Assembly (NCBI RefSeq): GCF_015352445.1
Contig: NZ_JADKPO010000009.1
Coordinates: 93,325 to 157,324 of the forward strand
Direction: 5' to 3'
Origin: Nocardioides agariphilus
GTDB lineage: Bacteria; Actinomycetota; Actinomycetes; Propionibacteriales; Nocardioidaceae
Length of the DNA stretch: 64,000 bases
Shown: positions 10,580 through 18,675 of the stretch, piece after piece
How the letters are laid out: each line of letters opens with the position of its first letter
Numbering within the stretch: position 1 is the stretch's first letter
Made by a program: the position numbers and the translations under genes
The notes under the pieces: model-generated
The model's database searches: none
What the model was told of the DNA's origin: nothing
Seen by the model: only the letters and a program-made list of their open reading frames with translations

Positions 10580-11952
10580 GGCAGCTCGCAGCCGCGCGCT
10601 ACCTCGGTGTAGCAGGTGTCGGTGCCGCTCATGCCCCGCGCCCTGTCGAAGCCCGGACCGCCGACCAGCAGGTCGTCGGTGATCTGAGAGCCCCACAGGA
10701 TGTCGTTGCCGCGCCCGCCGTAGATGCGGCTGTTGACGTCTCCGCCACACAGCGAGATCACGTCTCGGCCCCGCACCAACCGGTCGGGTCCCGACCGGCC
10801 CCACACCGCGACGTCACACCCGTTGGCCGTGATCTTCTCGCCACCGCCGGTGCCGAAGGCGCGGACCAGGCTGGCGCCGGCGATCAACTCCTCGACACCC
10901 CAGACCGGGCTCTCGATCGGACCGAACCGGGCTCGGTGGGCGCGGAGGTCGACGCGGAGGTCCTCGATCGGGAAGGTGACGTTGATGTCGTCGTACTTGC
11001 CGAGCGTGAGCCTGTCGTGGCCCGCACCGAGCGCGAAGCTGCCGCCAGGTGTGGTCAGGGACCCGGCCCAGTCGTTCCCGCCGCCCATCCGGAAGTGGGG
11101 CACCAGACCCTTGCCGCTGACGAAAGCCTGCTCGTCGGTGCGGGTGCCGAGGAACACCAGGGAGGAGGGCGTCGACCCGGCCGCGAGGGTGAAGTACCAG
11201 CGCTGCACGTCGCCCTTCCAGTGCGAGGTGGCCTCGTCGAAGTGCAGGCTGCGCTTGGCCTCGTCGACCACCCAGGCGGTGGTCTCGGTCGCCGACAGGG
11301 TGACGATCGCGGTGTTGGTGCCCGGTCCGGCGTCGAGCTCGAGGGTGTGGTCGAGGCCGACGATGTCGATGCGGTCGCTGCCCGCGCCTGTCGTGAGCTT
11401 GTCGAGGTTGGGGGAGCCCAGCGAACCCGAGAAGACCTTGTCGTCGCCGCCGCCCGTGGAGATGACGTCGCGTTCGGTGTCGAGCGGGTTGATGCCGTGC
11501 TCGCCGAGGCCCTCGGGCGCCGAGCCGTACACGTCGTCCTCACCGCGCCCGCCGATGAGGGTGTCCTCCCCCTCGCCCAGGCTCACCACGGTGGCCACGA
11601 AGCTGCGCGTGGTGTCGACCGTGTCGTCGCCGGGACCCGCATCGACGTCGCTGCCGGGTGTCGAGGCGACGACGCAGATGAGGTCGTCACCGGCACCCGC
11701 GTCCACGCGTTGGTCGGCGAACGCGACGATGACGTCAGGCCCGGGCGTCCCGGTGAGACGACCGTTGGAGTCGGGCGAGATCGTGGCTGCCTGACCGTGA
11801 CAGGTATCGACTGCGACAGCAGCGGACGGGACCAGCACAGCGGTGGCGGCGAGGAGGGCGCCCGAGATTGCGCCCGACATCTGCTTGGCGGTGAGCGGCT
11901 TCACGACCGGTACGACGCGTCGTACGGCGGGTTTGTTCGCTGACGGTTGCAC
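10576..11952 (-). CDS. Secreted RTX-like calcium-binding repeat protein (first of pair)
   Basis: 458 aa with a long basic N-region and a signal peptide ending near SAAVA. The mature start is VDTCHGQAATISPDS. RTX-like motifs include TGTPGPDVIV, AGAGDDLICV, AGPGDDTVDT, GGRGEDDVYG, GGRGNDILWG and DDLLVGGPGFDRARG. The protein ends DTCYTEVARGCELP, the same terminal Cys motif as its neighbour. The shared block order shows tandem duplication. It begins 37 bp after the last PKD gene and is probably co-transcribed with it. Unlike Gram-negative RTX toxins it has a Sec-type signal, and no type I secretion genes are nearby. Role unknown. Confidence 0.85.
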   Translation of the reverse strand: MQPSANKPAVRRVVPVVKPLTAKQMSGAISGALLAATAVLVPSAAVAVDTCHGQAATISPDSNGRLTGTPGPDVIVAFADQRVDAGAGDDLICVVASTPGSDVDAGPGDDTVDTTRSFVATVVSLGEGEDTLIGGRGEDDVYGSAPEGLGEHGINPLDTERDVISTGGGDDKVFSGSLGSPNLDKLTTGAGSDRIDIVGLDHTLELDAGPGTNTAIVTLSATETTAWVVDEAKRSLHFDEATSHWKGDVQRWYFTLAAGSTPSSLVFLGTRTDEQAFVSGKGLVPHFRMGGGNDWAGSLTTPGGSFALGAGHDRLTLGKYDDINVTFPIEDLRVDLRAHRARFGPIESPVWGVEELIAGASLVRAFGTGGGEKITANGCDVAVWGRSGPDRLVRGRDVISLCGGDVNSRIYGGRGNDILWGSQITDDLLVGGPGFDRARGMSGTDTCYTEVARGCELP

Positions 11953-11989
11953 GGGTCAACCTTCGCAGCCGCGACGCACTTCCGCGACG

Positions 11990-13555
11990 TCAACGCCTGG
12001 TGACCCTCACCGTCCGGATGCGGGTGGTCTTGTTGCCGACCTTGTCGGTGATGACCAGCGTGACCCGGAAGCTGCCGGCCCTGGCGTAGGTATGCCTGAC
12101 CTGCCGGCCCGAAGCGTGGGAGCCGTCTCCGAACCTCCACTCGTAGGACCGGATCCGTGACCAGGTGTCCTTCGCCGTCACTGAGAACGTGGTGCGTGCG
12201 CCGCGCTTGGTGGTCCGAGGCACCTTCAGCACGGAGATCGCCGGTCCCGCTCGGTCGAAGGCCGCGCTACGCGCTTGGAGCGAGACGTCTCCGGCGTCGA
12301 CCCAGAACGCGACCGCGTCTCCGGCGGCGTCGACGGCGACGAAGGGCGGGTAGGCGTTGCGGTCGGCCGCCGACAGGTTGACAGCCGGCTTGAACGCGCC
12401 GCCCGCGGGCTGCACCGCGCCCTGCGCCACGTCGACCGAGCCGTTGAACCGTTTCCACACAGCGGTGGCGTTGCCGTTGGGGTCCGTCACGACGCTGGGG
12501 TTCAGGGCGTTTTGGACCGGGTTGGAGATCGGCACTGCCGTCGACCAGGTGCCGTTGGGGGCCCGGGTGGCCGACTGCACCACGTGGGGACTCCCATCGG
12601 GTGTGCCTGCCCAGACGGCAACGGTGCGGCCGTGGCCGCCCGCCACGTCGGTCGAGTCGACGTCGACCGCCGTGGAGAGGTTCTTCGGGATGGTCCACTC
12701 GCCGCCGGGACCGTTGCGGGTCGAGGCCTGGGCGACGTAGTGGGTGCCGTCGAAGCGCGCCCAGACCGCGGTCGTGGTGCCGCCGGGGAGTGAGGCGACC
12801 GAGGCGGCGTAGGCATCCTGGCCCAGCACCGAGAGCGTGTCGAGCGAGCTCCAGACCCCTGCCGTTGACCGGGTCCTGCTCTCGATCACGTTGTAGGGAC
12901 CGATGTCGCGCGACCACACCGCGGTGACGTTGCCGTGGGAGTCCACGGCCAGGTCGACGAAGCCCGGCGCCGACTCCGAGCCGTCGGACAGGTTGGTCGC
13001 CGGGCCGAACGTGCCGCCAGGAGGACGGACGGCAGTGGTGGTGTGCCAGGCGCCCGAGTCGAACCGGGTCCACGCGGCCACCACGGTGCCGCCGGGTGCG
13101 AGCACGAGGTTGGGCTCCGCCATCAGGGGACTGCCGGACGAGAGCGGCACCGGAGTGGTCCAGTCGCCCGAGCGGGTCTTCGTCGCGACCTCGACGTCCT
13201 GCTGGATCCCGCCGTTGGGCCGCATCCAGATAGCCGTCACCCGGCCCTTGTCGTCCATCACCACGTGTGGTGCGTTGGCGCCCTCGAGCGAGATCGGTGA
13301 CGGGGTGCTCCAGTGACCACCCGCACGGCGGAAGCTTGCCTGCATGCGCTGCGCGGTCTCTCCCGCCGGGAACAGCGCCACGGCGTTGCCCGAGCTGTCG
13401 ACGTCGACGGTGCCGACGTAGGCGCTCGCGTAGGCAGGACCCACGCCGAGCGCGGGCCGCCATACGGGCTTGGCGAAGCCCGGTGCTGGGGCGAGCATCG
13501 CCAGCAGCAGCAGGAGTGCGGTGAGCAGGGTCGTACGACGCAGCGTGCGGTTCAT
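11990..13555 (-). CDS. Secreted eight-repeat propeller-like protein with PKD domain (copy 4)
   Basis: 521 aa, start ATG overlapping the upstream stop (ATGA). The signal peptide ends PAPGFA. The mature protein opens with a lone strand (KPVWRPALGVG) followed by eight units of about 50 residues. These are built on VxVDxxGxxTAVW, then a basic strand, then GGxWSxPxxLS. The eighth unit lacks the final W strand. A PKD domain follows (YEWRFGDGSHASG, then HTYARAGSFRVTLVITD) and a basic tail, VRVTRR. There is no sortase motif or transmembrane anchor, so it should be released. This is the last and shortest-spaced of four paralogues. No enzymatic residues recognised. Confidence 0.85.
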   Translation of the reverse strand: MNRTLRRTTLLTALLLLLAMLAPAPGFAKPVWRPALGVGPAYASAYVGTVDVDSSGNAVALFPAGETAQRMQASFRRAGGHWSTPSPISLEGANAPHVVMDDKGRVTAIWMRPNGGIQQDVEVATKTRSGDWTTPVPLSSGSPLMAEPNLVLAPGGTVVAAWTRFDSGAWHTTTAVRPPGGTFGPATNLSDGSESAPGFVDLAVDSHGNVTAVWSRDIGPYNVIESRTRSTAGVWSSLDTLSVLGQDAYAASVASLPGGTTTAVWARFDGTHYVAQASTRNGPGGEWTIPKNLSTAVDVDSTDVAGGHGRTVAVWAGTPDGSPHVVQSATRAPNGTWSTAVPISNPVQNALNPSVVTDPNGNATAVWKRFNGSVDVAQGAVQPAGGAFKPAVNLSAADRNAYPPFVAVDAAGDAVAFWVDAGDVSLQARSAAFDRAGPAISVLKVPRTTKRGARTTFSVTAKDTWSRIRSYEWRFGDGSHASGRQVRHTYARAGSFRVTLVITDKVGNKTTRIRTVRVTRR

Positions 13556-15414
13556 CGGACCACCTTCAGGGTGACGCGCTTGGGTGCGCTGGTGCCGGTG
13601 TTGTCGTTGGCGGTGGCGCTGATCACGTACGTGTCGGGCTTGAGCTTCTTGCCGCCCACGAAGGTGGTGATGGTCAGCGTCGAGGTGCCCCGCGGCAGCT
13701 TCTTCGTCCGGACCGCCGTGACACCGCGGGTCTTCCCCTTGAACACCAGCTTCAAGGTGGCCGCGCAATTGAGCTTGACCGTCAGCGTCGTCCGTCCGCC
13801 CACGTGGATGGTGCCCTTGGCCAGCCGCAGCACCTTGATGACGGGCCGGGCCGCAACCTTGAGGATCACCCGGCGGGTGGTGGTGTTGCCCAGCGTGTCG
13901 GTGACGATGAGCGTGGGGTGGTAGATGCCGGACTTGGCGTACTTGTGGGTCACGCTGGGTCCGGTCGCGATCTCGCCGTCGCCGAACGTCCAGTCGTAGG
14001 ACGCGACCGACGACCACGTGTCGATCGCGGATGCCGAGAACGAGGTCGTCCTGAGGGCGGTGCCGGTCGTGGGTGCGAGGAACGCCTGCAGTGCCGGACC
14101 CGCCACGTCGAGCGCGCGAGCCCGCACGCGCACCGGACCGCCGCCGGGCTCCGCCCAGGTCACCAGGGCATCGCCTTGGGCGGTGACCCCGATCCCCGGC
14201 ACGTGGAACGGGTCGACGTCGCCGCCCAGCAGCTGGGCGCTGCCCCACGAGCCCCCGCTGCGGCGAGACGCCCTGGTCTCCCAGCTCGCTGTCGGCTGGC
14301 TGTACCAGCTGGCCACGGCGCCCTCGCCCGAGCCGGCGGCGACGTTGGGGTACATCGCGGTGTGAGCAGGGTCGGACAGCGGCGACACCGCGCTCCACGG
14401 GCCTTCGAGGAGGTGCGAGGAGGCCTGCACGATGTAGACCGAGCCGTTGTAGCGCCGCCACACGACGGTGGCCTCGCCGAGGCCGTCGACGGCGACCCGC
14501 ACGTCGAAGGCGTCCTGGTCCGCGCCCGACAGAGTCGTCGCGCCTCCCCAGATGCCGTCGGAGAAGTTCCACATGGCCTGGACGCGACTCTTGGCCCCGT
14601 CGAAACGGGTCCAGGCGATCGTGGTCTGGCCGACGTCGGCGATGGCGACGTGGGCGTCGGTCGCGCTCTGCTGGTCGTTGGACATGTCGAGTGGGTCGCT
14701 CCAACTGGCGTTGCCCGGACCTCGGAAGCTCATCTGGATCACCGTGTGGGTGCCGTCGGAGCGGTCCCAGACCACGGTTGCCTGACCGCTCGCACGGTGG
14801 ACGTCGACATCGGGGTGCAGTGCGTCGCGGCCCGACTCCGACAGGCTCTGGGCAGCGCCCCAGACACCAGCCGACGTGCGCTGGGCGGCCCGGATCTCGT
14901 CGTAGGTCCCGGTGTCGCGGCTCCACACCGCAGTGGCGTGGCCCGCGTCCGAGACCGCCACCTTGGGCTCGCTTCCCGAGGTTGCGGCGCCGAGCGGGAT
15001 AGGCGAGCTCCAGGTGCCGTTGGTGGAGCGGGTGGCCGAGGCGATCGAGTAGATGGCGCTCTCGTTGACCAGCCAGACCGCGGTCACCACGCCAGCGGCG
15101 TCGACGTCCACCGATGGCGCGGACGAGTCGGTGTCCAGGCTCGAGATCGTGACGGGGTCGCTCCAGGCGCCCCCGGCCGCGTGCGTTGCGGCGCGGATCC
15201 TGAGGATGCCGCCGAGCTCGGTCTCCCAGACGGCCGTGGTGTTTCCGGCACCGTCGGTCGCGACCACCGCGGGCTTGGCGGCCGCCGCGTCGTCACCGGA
15301 GATCGTCGTGGCCGCCACCCACGTCGGCGCCGCGGCGACCGGCGCCGTCGTGACGGTCGCCAGCGCGGCGACCAGCGCGACGGGCAGGGCCAGGACCCAC
15401 CTGCGTCGCTTCAT
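13552..15414 (-). CDS. Secreted eight-repeat propeller-like protein with PKD and extra C-terminal domain (copy 3)
   Basis: 620 aa. Signal peptide MKRRRWVLALPVALVAALAT to about PVAA, then a lone strand (APTWVAATTISG) and eight repeats, for example GNTTAVW, GVVTAVW, GHATAVW and GQATVVW paired with AWSDP, TWSSP and VWGAA strands. The PKD domain is marked by YDWTFGDGEIATG. It differs from the other three copies by about 100 further residues with an Ig-like look (RTTLTVKLNC, GKTRGVTAVRTKKLPRGTST). This may be a cell-surface or matrix-binding module. The start lies 24 bp after the previous stop, and the stop overlaps the next start. Confidence 0.85.
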   Translation of the reverse strand: MKRRRWVLALPVALVAALATVTTAPVAAAPTWVAATTISGDDAAAAKPAVVATDGAGNTTAVWETELGGILRIRAATHAAGGAWSDPVTISSLDTDSSAPSVDVDAAGVVTAVWLVNESAIYSIASATRSTNGTWSSPIPLGAATSGSEPKVAVSDAGHATAVWSRDTGTYDEIRAAQRTSAGVWGAAQSLSESGRDALHPDVDVHRASGQATVVWDRSDGTHTVIQMSFRGPGNASWSDPLDMSNDQQSATDAHVAIADVGQTTIAWTRFDGAKSRVQAMWNFSDGIWGGATTLSGADQDAFDVRVAVDGLGEATVVWRRYNGSVYIVQASSHLLEGPWSAVSPLSDPAHTAMYPNVAAGSGEGAVASWYSQPTASWETRASRRSGGSWGSAQLLGGDVDPFHVPGIGVTAQGDALVTWAEPGGGPVRVRARALDVAGPALQAFLAPTTGTALRTTSFSASAIDTWSSVASYDWTFGDGEIATGPSVTHKYAKSGIYHPTLIVTDTLGNTTTRRVILKVAARPVIKVLRLAKGTIHVGGRTTLTVKLNCAATLKLVFKGKTRGVTAVRTKKLPRGTSTLTITTFVGGKKLKPDTYVISATANDNTGTSAPKRVTLKVVR

Positions 15415-15438
15415 CGGACCAGATACCCAGGCAGCGAG

Positions 15439-16998
15439 CTAGTGCCGGACAATGACGACCACCTTCTTGCGGGCTCTGGTGTTGCCGACGCTATCGGTGG
15501 TGATCAGCTTGACCGTGTATCGGCCGGGCGCCCTGAAGGTGTGGCGTACCTTCCGCCCCTGGGCCGTACCTCCGTCGCCGAAGGACCACACCACGGAGAC
15601 GACCTTCGACCAGGTGTCGACGATCGTGGCCGAGAACCTCAGTCGCGTGCCGACCGTTCCTCTCGCCGGCACCGAGAACTGCGAGATGGACGGCGGCGCT
15701 GCGTCCAGCGGCGATGCGTGGATGACGTAGTGGCTTGCGTCCCATCGTCTGCTCACCACGACGGCGTCCCCGTCGCCGTCTACGGCAACGCGCGGCTGGG
15801 TGGCGTTCTCCTCGGCCAGGGGCGCGATCCGGGTAGCTGCCTTGAAGGTGTGCGCACCCTTGCTCGTCGTGGCCCACACCGTGTCTCGCGTCTCGGTAGG
15901 GGAGACGAGGGACCAGGTGATGACCGTGCGGCCAGCCGGCCCAGCTGCGACGGCAGGGTTCCATGCGTCCTGCTCCGGGTCGGACAGTGCCTTGGGCTCG
16001 CTCCAGGACTCCCCGAGTCGGCGCACCGAGGCCATCACGATGTTGGTGGGGTCTGCCTGTTCCACCCATACGGCGGTCAGCGTCCCGGCAGTGTCGACCG
16101 CAACGTCGGGAAGTGCTCGCTGCCCATTCGTGGCCGACACGTCCTTCACCGGACCCCAGGTGCCGGCGACGTTGCGGGTGCGCGTCTGGATGACGGCGTT
16201 GGACACGCCGTCGAACAGCCGCCAGATCGCGGTGACCCTGCCCTGACGATCGATCACCACGGAGGCGTCCTGAGCGTCCCCCGCTCCCGACAGCGGCGCA
16301 GGATCACTCCACGCTCCGGTCTTCGAGCGTACCGATGCGGTGAGCACGCTGTCGCCGCTGGTGCGGTCGCGCCACACGACGGCGACCAGCCCGGCACCCA
16401 TCGCGACCTCGGGATCGAACTGCTCGGCGGCGGGCGCGATCGTCTTGGTGTTCCACTGCCTGCCCGGCCTGCGATAGGCGACTCGGATCAGGTAGTCCGA
16501 GGTCGCCGGCACTGACTCGTACCAGGTCACGGCCGTGTTGCCGGCCTCCTCGGCGATCCGGGCGTGGAAGGCGCTCTCGTCAGACAGTGGGGTCGCGGTG
16601 TCCCAGGTACCTGCCGCCGACCGGGTCCTGGCCGTGATCACGCCCGAGAACGACTCGGTGTCGCGCCAGATCATCGTCGACCTGCCCTTGTCGTCGACCG
16701 CGACGTAGGCCTCCTGCGTGAAGTGCCTGGGATCGCTGACGGTCACGGCTTCGCCCCATGGCCGGCCAGCCGGCCGCCAGACGGCCTGGGCGTAGCCGTC
16801 GGTGTTGGTGCTCCAGACCGCCATGGTGTCGCCGCGCGCGTTCATGTCGACCTGTTGCCAGGTGCTGTCGAGGGCGGGATCGGAGACAGGCGTCGGCGGC
16901 TTGATCCACGTGGGAGCTGCTTGGGCGGGCACCGCGAGAAGACCAGCACCCAGGAGGGCGACGACGAGCAGCGACGTACGGCGGGTCCCGGGGGTCAT
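15439..16998 (-). CDS. Secreted eight-repeat propeller-like protein with PKD domain (copy 2)
   Basis: 519 aa. The start ATG at 16998 overlaps the preceding stop. The signal peptide is MTPGTRRTSLLVVALLGAGL to AQA, followed by lone strand APTWIKPPTPVSD. Eight repeats follow, with GDTMAVW, GRSTMIW, NTAVTW, LVAVVW, GRVTAIW, GTLTAVW, RTVITW and GDAVVV at equivalent positions. The PKD domain has VVWSFGDGGTAQG and HTFRAPGRYTVKLITTD, and the tail is KKVVVIVRH. Architecture is identical to copies 1 and 4. The longer open frame upstream overlaps copy 1 and was rejected as the start. Confidence 0.85.
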   Translation of the reverse strand: MTPGTRRTSLLVVALLGAGLLAVPAQAAPTWIKPPTPVSDPALDSTWQQVDMNARGDTMAVWSTNTDGYAQAVWRPAGRPWGEAVTVSDPRHFTQEAYVAVDDKGRSTMIWRDTESFSGVITARTRSAAGTWDTATPLSDESAFHARIAEEAGNTAVTWYESVPATSDYLIRVAYRRPGRQWNTKTIAPAAEQFDPEVAMGAGLVAVVWRDRTSGDSVLTASVRSKTGAWSDPAPLSGAGDAQDASVVIDRQGRVTAIWRLFDGVSNAVIQTRTRNVAGTWGPVKDVSATNGQRALPDVAVDTAGTLTAVWVEQADPTNIVMASVRRLGESWSEPKALSDPEQDAWNPAVAAGPAGRTVITWSLVSPTETRDTVWATTSKGAHTFKAATRIAPLAEENATQPRVAVDGDGDAVVVSRRWDASHYVIHASPLDAAPPSISQFSVPARGTVGTRLRFSATIVDTWSKVVSVVWSFGDGGTAQGRKVRHTFRAPGRYTVKLITTDSVGNTRARKKVVVIVRH

Positions 16999-18572
16999 CG
17001 GCCAACCCTCACGATCTTCGAACGCGTCGTGACGTTGCCGACCGCGTCCCTGATCGTCAGCTTCACGCGATAGGTGCCGGGCCTTGCGTAGGCGTGGCTC
17101 GTCGTCCGCCCCTTCGCCTTGGTGCCGTCGCCGAACCTCCACTGGTACGACGCGATCTTCGACCAGGTGTCCTTCGCCTTGACCGAGAACCGGGCCGAGG
17201 ACCTGGGCAGAGCCGAGCCCGGCACCGTCAGGCTCGAGACCACTGGGCCTGCGCGGTCGAGGGCGCGAACCCTCACGCGCCGCGCCTGGGTGGAGGTCTC
17301 CTCGTACGCGACGACCGCGTTGCCGCCCGCGTCGACGCCGATCGAGTGCACCGGATCGAGCGAGGGCAGGCTGTCCGAGCCCAGGTCCTTCGTGCTGGAC
17401 CACGCCCCGCCCGCCGTCCGCCGCACGATCTGGAGCGTGTAGGTCGGCACCAGGTGCCACATGACGTATGTCGAGCCGTCGGGTGCTACGCCGGTCGCGA
17501 TGCTGGCGGCGTTGTAGGCCTCATCGGACAACGACACCGCAGCGGACCAGCCGCCCTGCGAGCGGACTGACGCGCGCACCACGAAGAACCCGCCGCGGTA
17601 CTCGGTCCAGGCCGCGACGGTCTGGCCCTTCGCCGTGGTGGTGACCACCTGGACGGTCACGAAGTTGGCCGGGTCGGACAGGGGTTCGGGTGTGCTCCAC
17701 GCGCCGGTGGGTGTCGAGCTCGACACATACGTGTCGTGGGACCCCGAGTCGTATCGGCCGAAGACAATGGTCGCGTTGCCCAGGTTGTCGACGGTGACCT
17801 GCGGGTTGTTGTTGGCGTCTTGGCCCGACTCCGAGACCTGCTGCGGCGTCGACCAGGTGCCTCCGGACGGACGCCGGCTGGCCCAGATGACGGAGTGGAC
17901 GCCGTCGTTGCTCATCCACGTCGCGACGGTCATTCCCGACTTCCTGTCGGCGGCGACCGCAGGCGACACGCTTCCGTAGGCGAGGTTCGACAGTGTCTTG
18001 GCCAGGGACCAGTAGCCACCCGGTGCCAGGGTGCTGGTGCTGACGGCGTACTTGCCCGAACGCAGCTGAAGCCAGACCGCGGTCACCTGCCCACTGTGGT
18101 CGACCGCGACGCGTGGAGCCCCGAGGTCGGACAGCCCGACGAGGGTGGGGCTGCTCCAGCTGCCGCCGAGCTTGCGTCGCGCCGACTCGATCTGGTCGTG
18201 TTCGCCCGGCGCGCTGGCCCACCAGACCGCCGTCACCGTGCCCTTGTCGTCGACCACGACATCGGCGCCCTGGGCGTAGTGGTCGAGGTCGGAGACGGTC
18301 TGAGGCTCGCTCCAGGTGCCGCCGGCCGGACGGTGGGCCGCTTCCAGCAGCCCGACACCGCTCGCGGAGCGCAGCCAGACGGCCGTGGCGTTGCCGAAGC
18401 GGTCGACAACCACCTTGGCCCCGAGTGTCGCCATGAAGTCGGGGCCAGACACGGTCTTGGCAGCAAGCCAGGTCGGCGAAGCCTGTGCCGGAGCCGAGGC
18501 CATCGAGCAGCTGATCGCAGCCGTCGCGACAACCAAGCCGAGCAGGGACTGGAACCGCGAACGTCTGGCCAT
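16995..18572 (-). CDS. Secreted eight-repeat propeller-like protein with PKD domain (copy 1, operon head)
   Basis: 525 aa. ATG 18572 is preceded by GAGGGGG at good spacing, so this gene probably heads the six-gene transcript. The signal peptide ends APAQA (about residue 31). The mature N-terminus SPTWLAAKTVSG resembles the closing strand of each repeat. Eight repeats carry NATAVW, TVTAVW, QVTAVW, MTVATW, NATIVF, TVAAW, TYVMW and NAVVAY. The PKD domain is marked by YQWRFGDGTKAKG and HAYARPGTYRVKLTIRD. Exported, no anchor visible. The preceding 100 bp (18573-18675) is the only gap available for an operon promoter. Confidence 0.85.
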   Translation of the reverse strand: MARRSRFQSLLGLVVATAAISCSMASAPAQASPTWLAAKTVSGPDFMATLGAKVVVDRFGNATAVWLRSASGVGLLEAAHRPAGGTWSEPQTVSDLDHYAQGADVVVDDKGTVTAVWWASAPGEHDQIESARRKLGGSWSSPTLVGLSDLGAPRVAVDHSGQVTAVWLQLRSGKYAVSTSTLAPGGYWSLAKTLSNLAYGSVSPAVAADRKSGMTVATWMSNDGVHSVIWASRRPSGGTWSTPQQVSESGQDANNNPQVTVDNLGNATIVFGRYDSGSHDTYVSSSTPTGAWSTPEPLSDPANFVTVQVVTTTAKGQTVAAWTEYRGGFFVVRASVRSQGGWSAAVSLSDEAYNAASIATGVAPDGSTYVMWHLVPTYTLQIVRRTAGGAWSSTKDLGSDSLPSLDPVHSIGVDAGGNAVVAYEETSTQARRVRVRALDRAGPVVSSLTVPGSALPRSSARFSVKAKDTWSKIASYQWRFGDGTKAKGRTTSHAYARPGTYRVKLTIRDAVGNVTTRSKIVRVGR

Positions 18573-18675
18573 CGGGACCCCCTCATGGGTGCCACGAACG
18601 GCTGGTCGGCACCCGGGGTCAGCAAACCCCGGCTTCCGGGCCGCCGCCACAACCCCGGGCGGCGGTCTAGTCGGG

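Noticed and set aside
10580-10804. Longer N-terminus for the second RTX-like gene
   Set aside because: The upstream 75 codons overlap the coding end of the first RTX-like gene. The GTG at 10579 gives a signal peptide and a coupled start.
13804-16515. A 903-codon open frame on the plus strand across the PKD genes
   Set aside because: It is antisense to three signal-peptide-bearing paralogues, has shadow composition (Arg/Gly/Asp-rich) and shows no domain. It arises from high GC.
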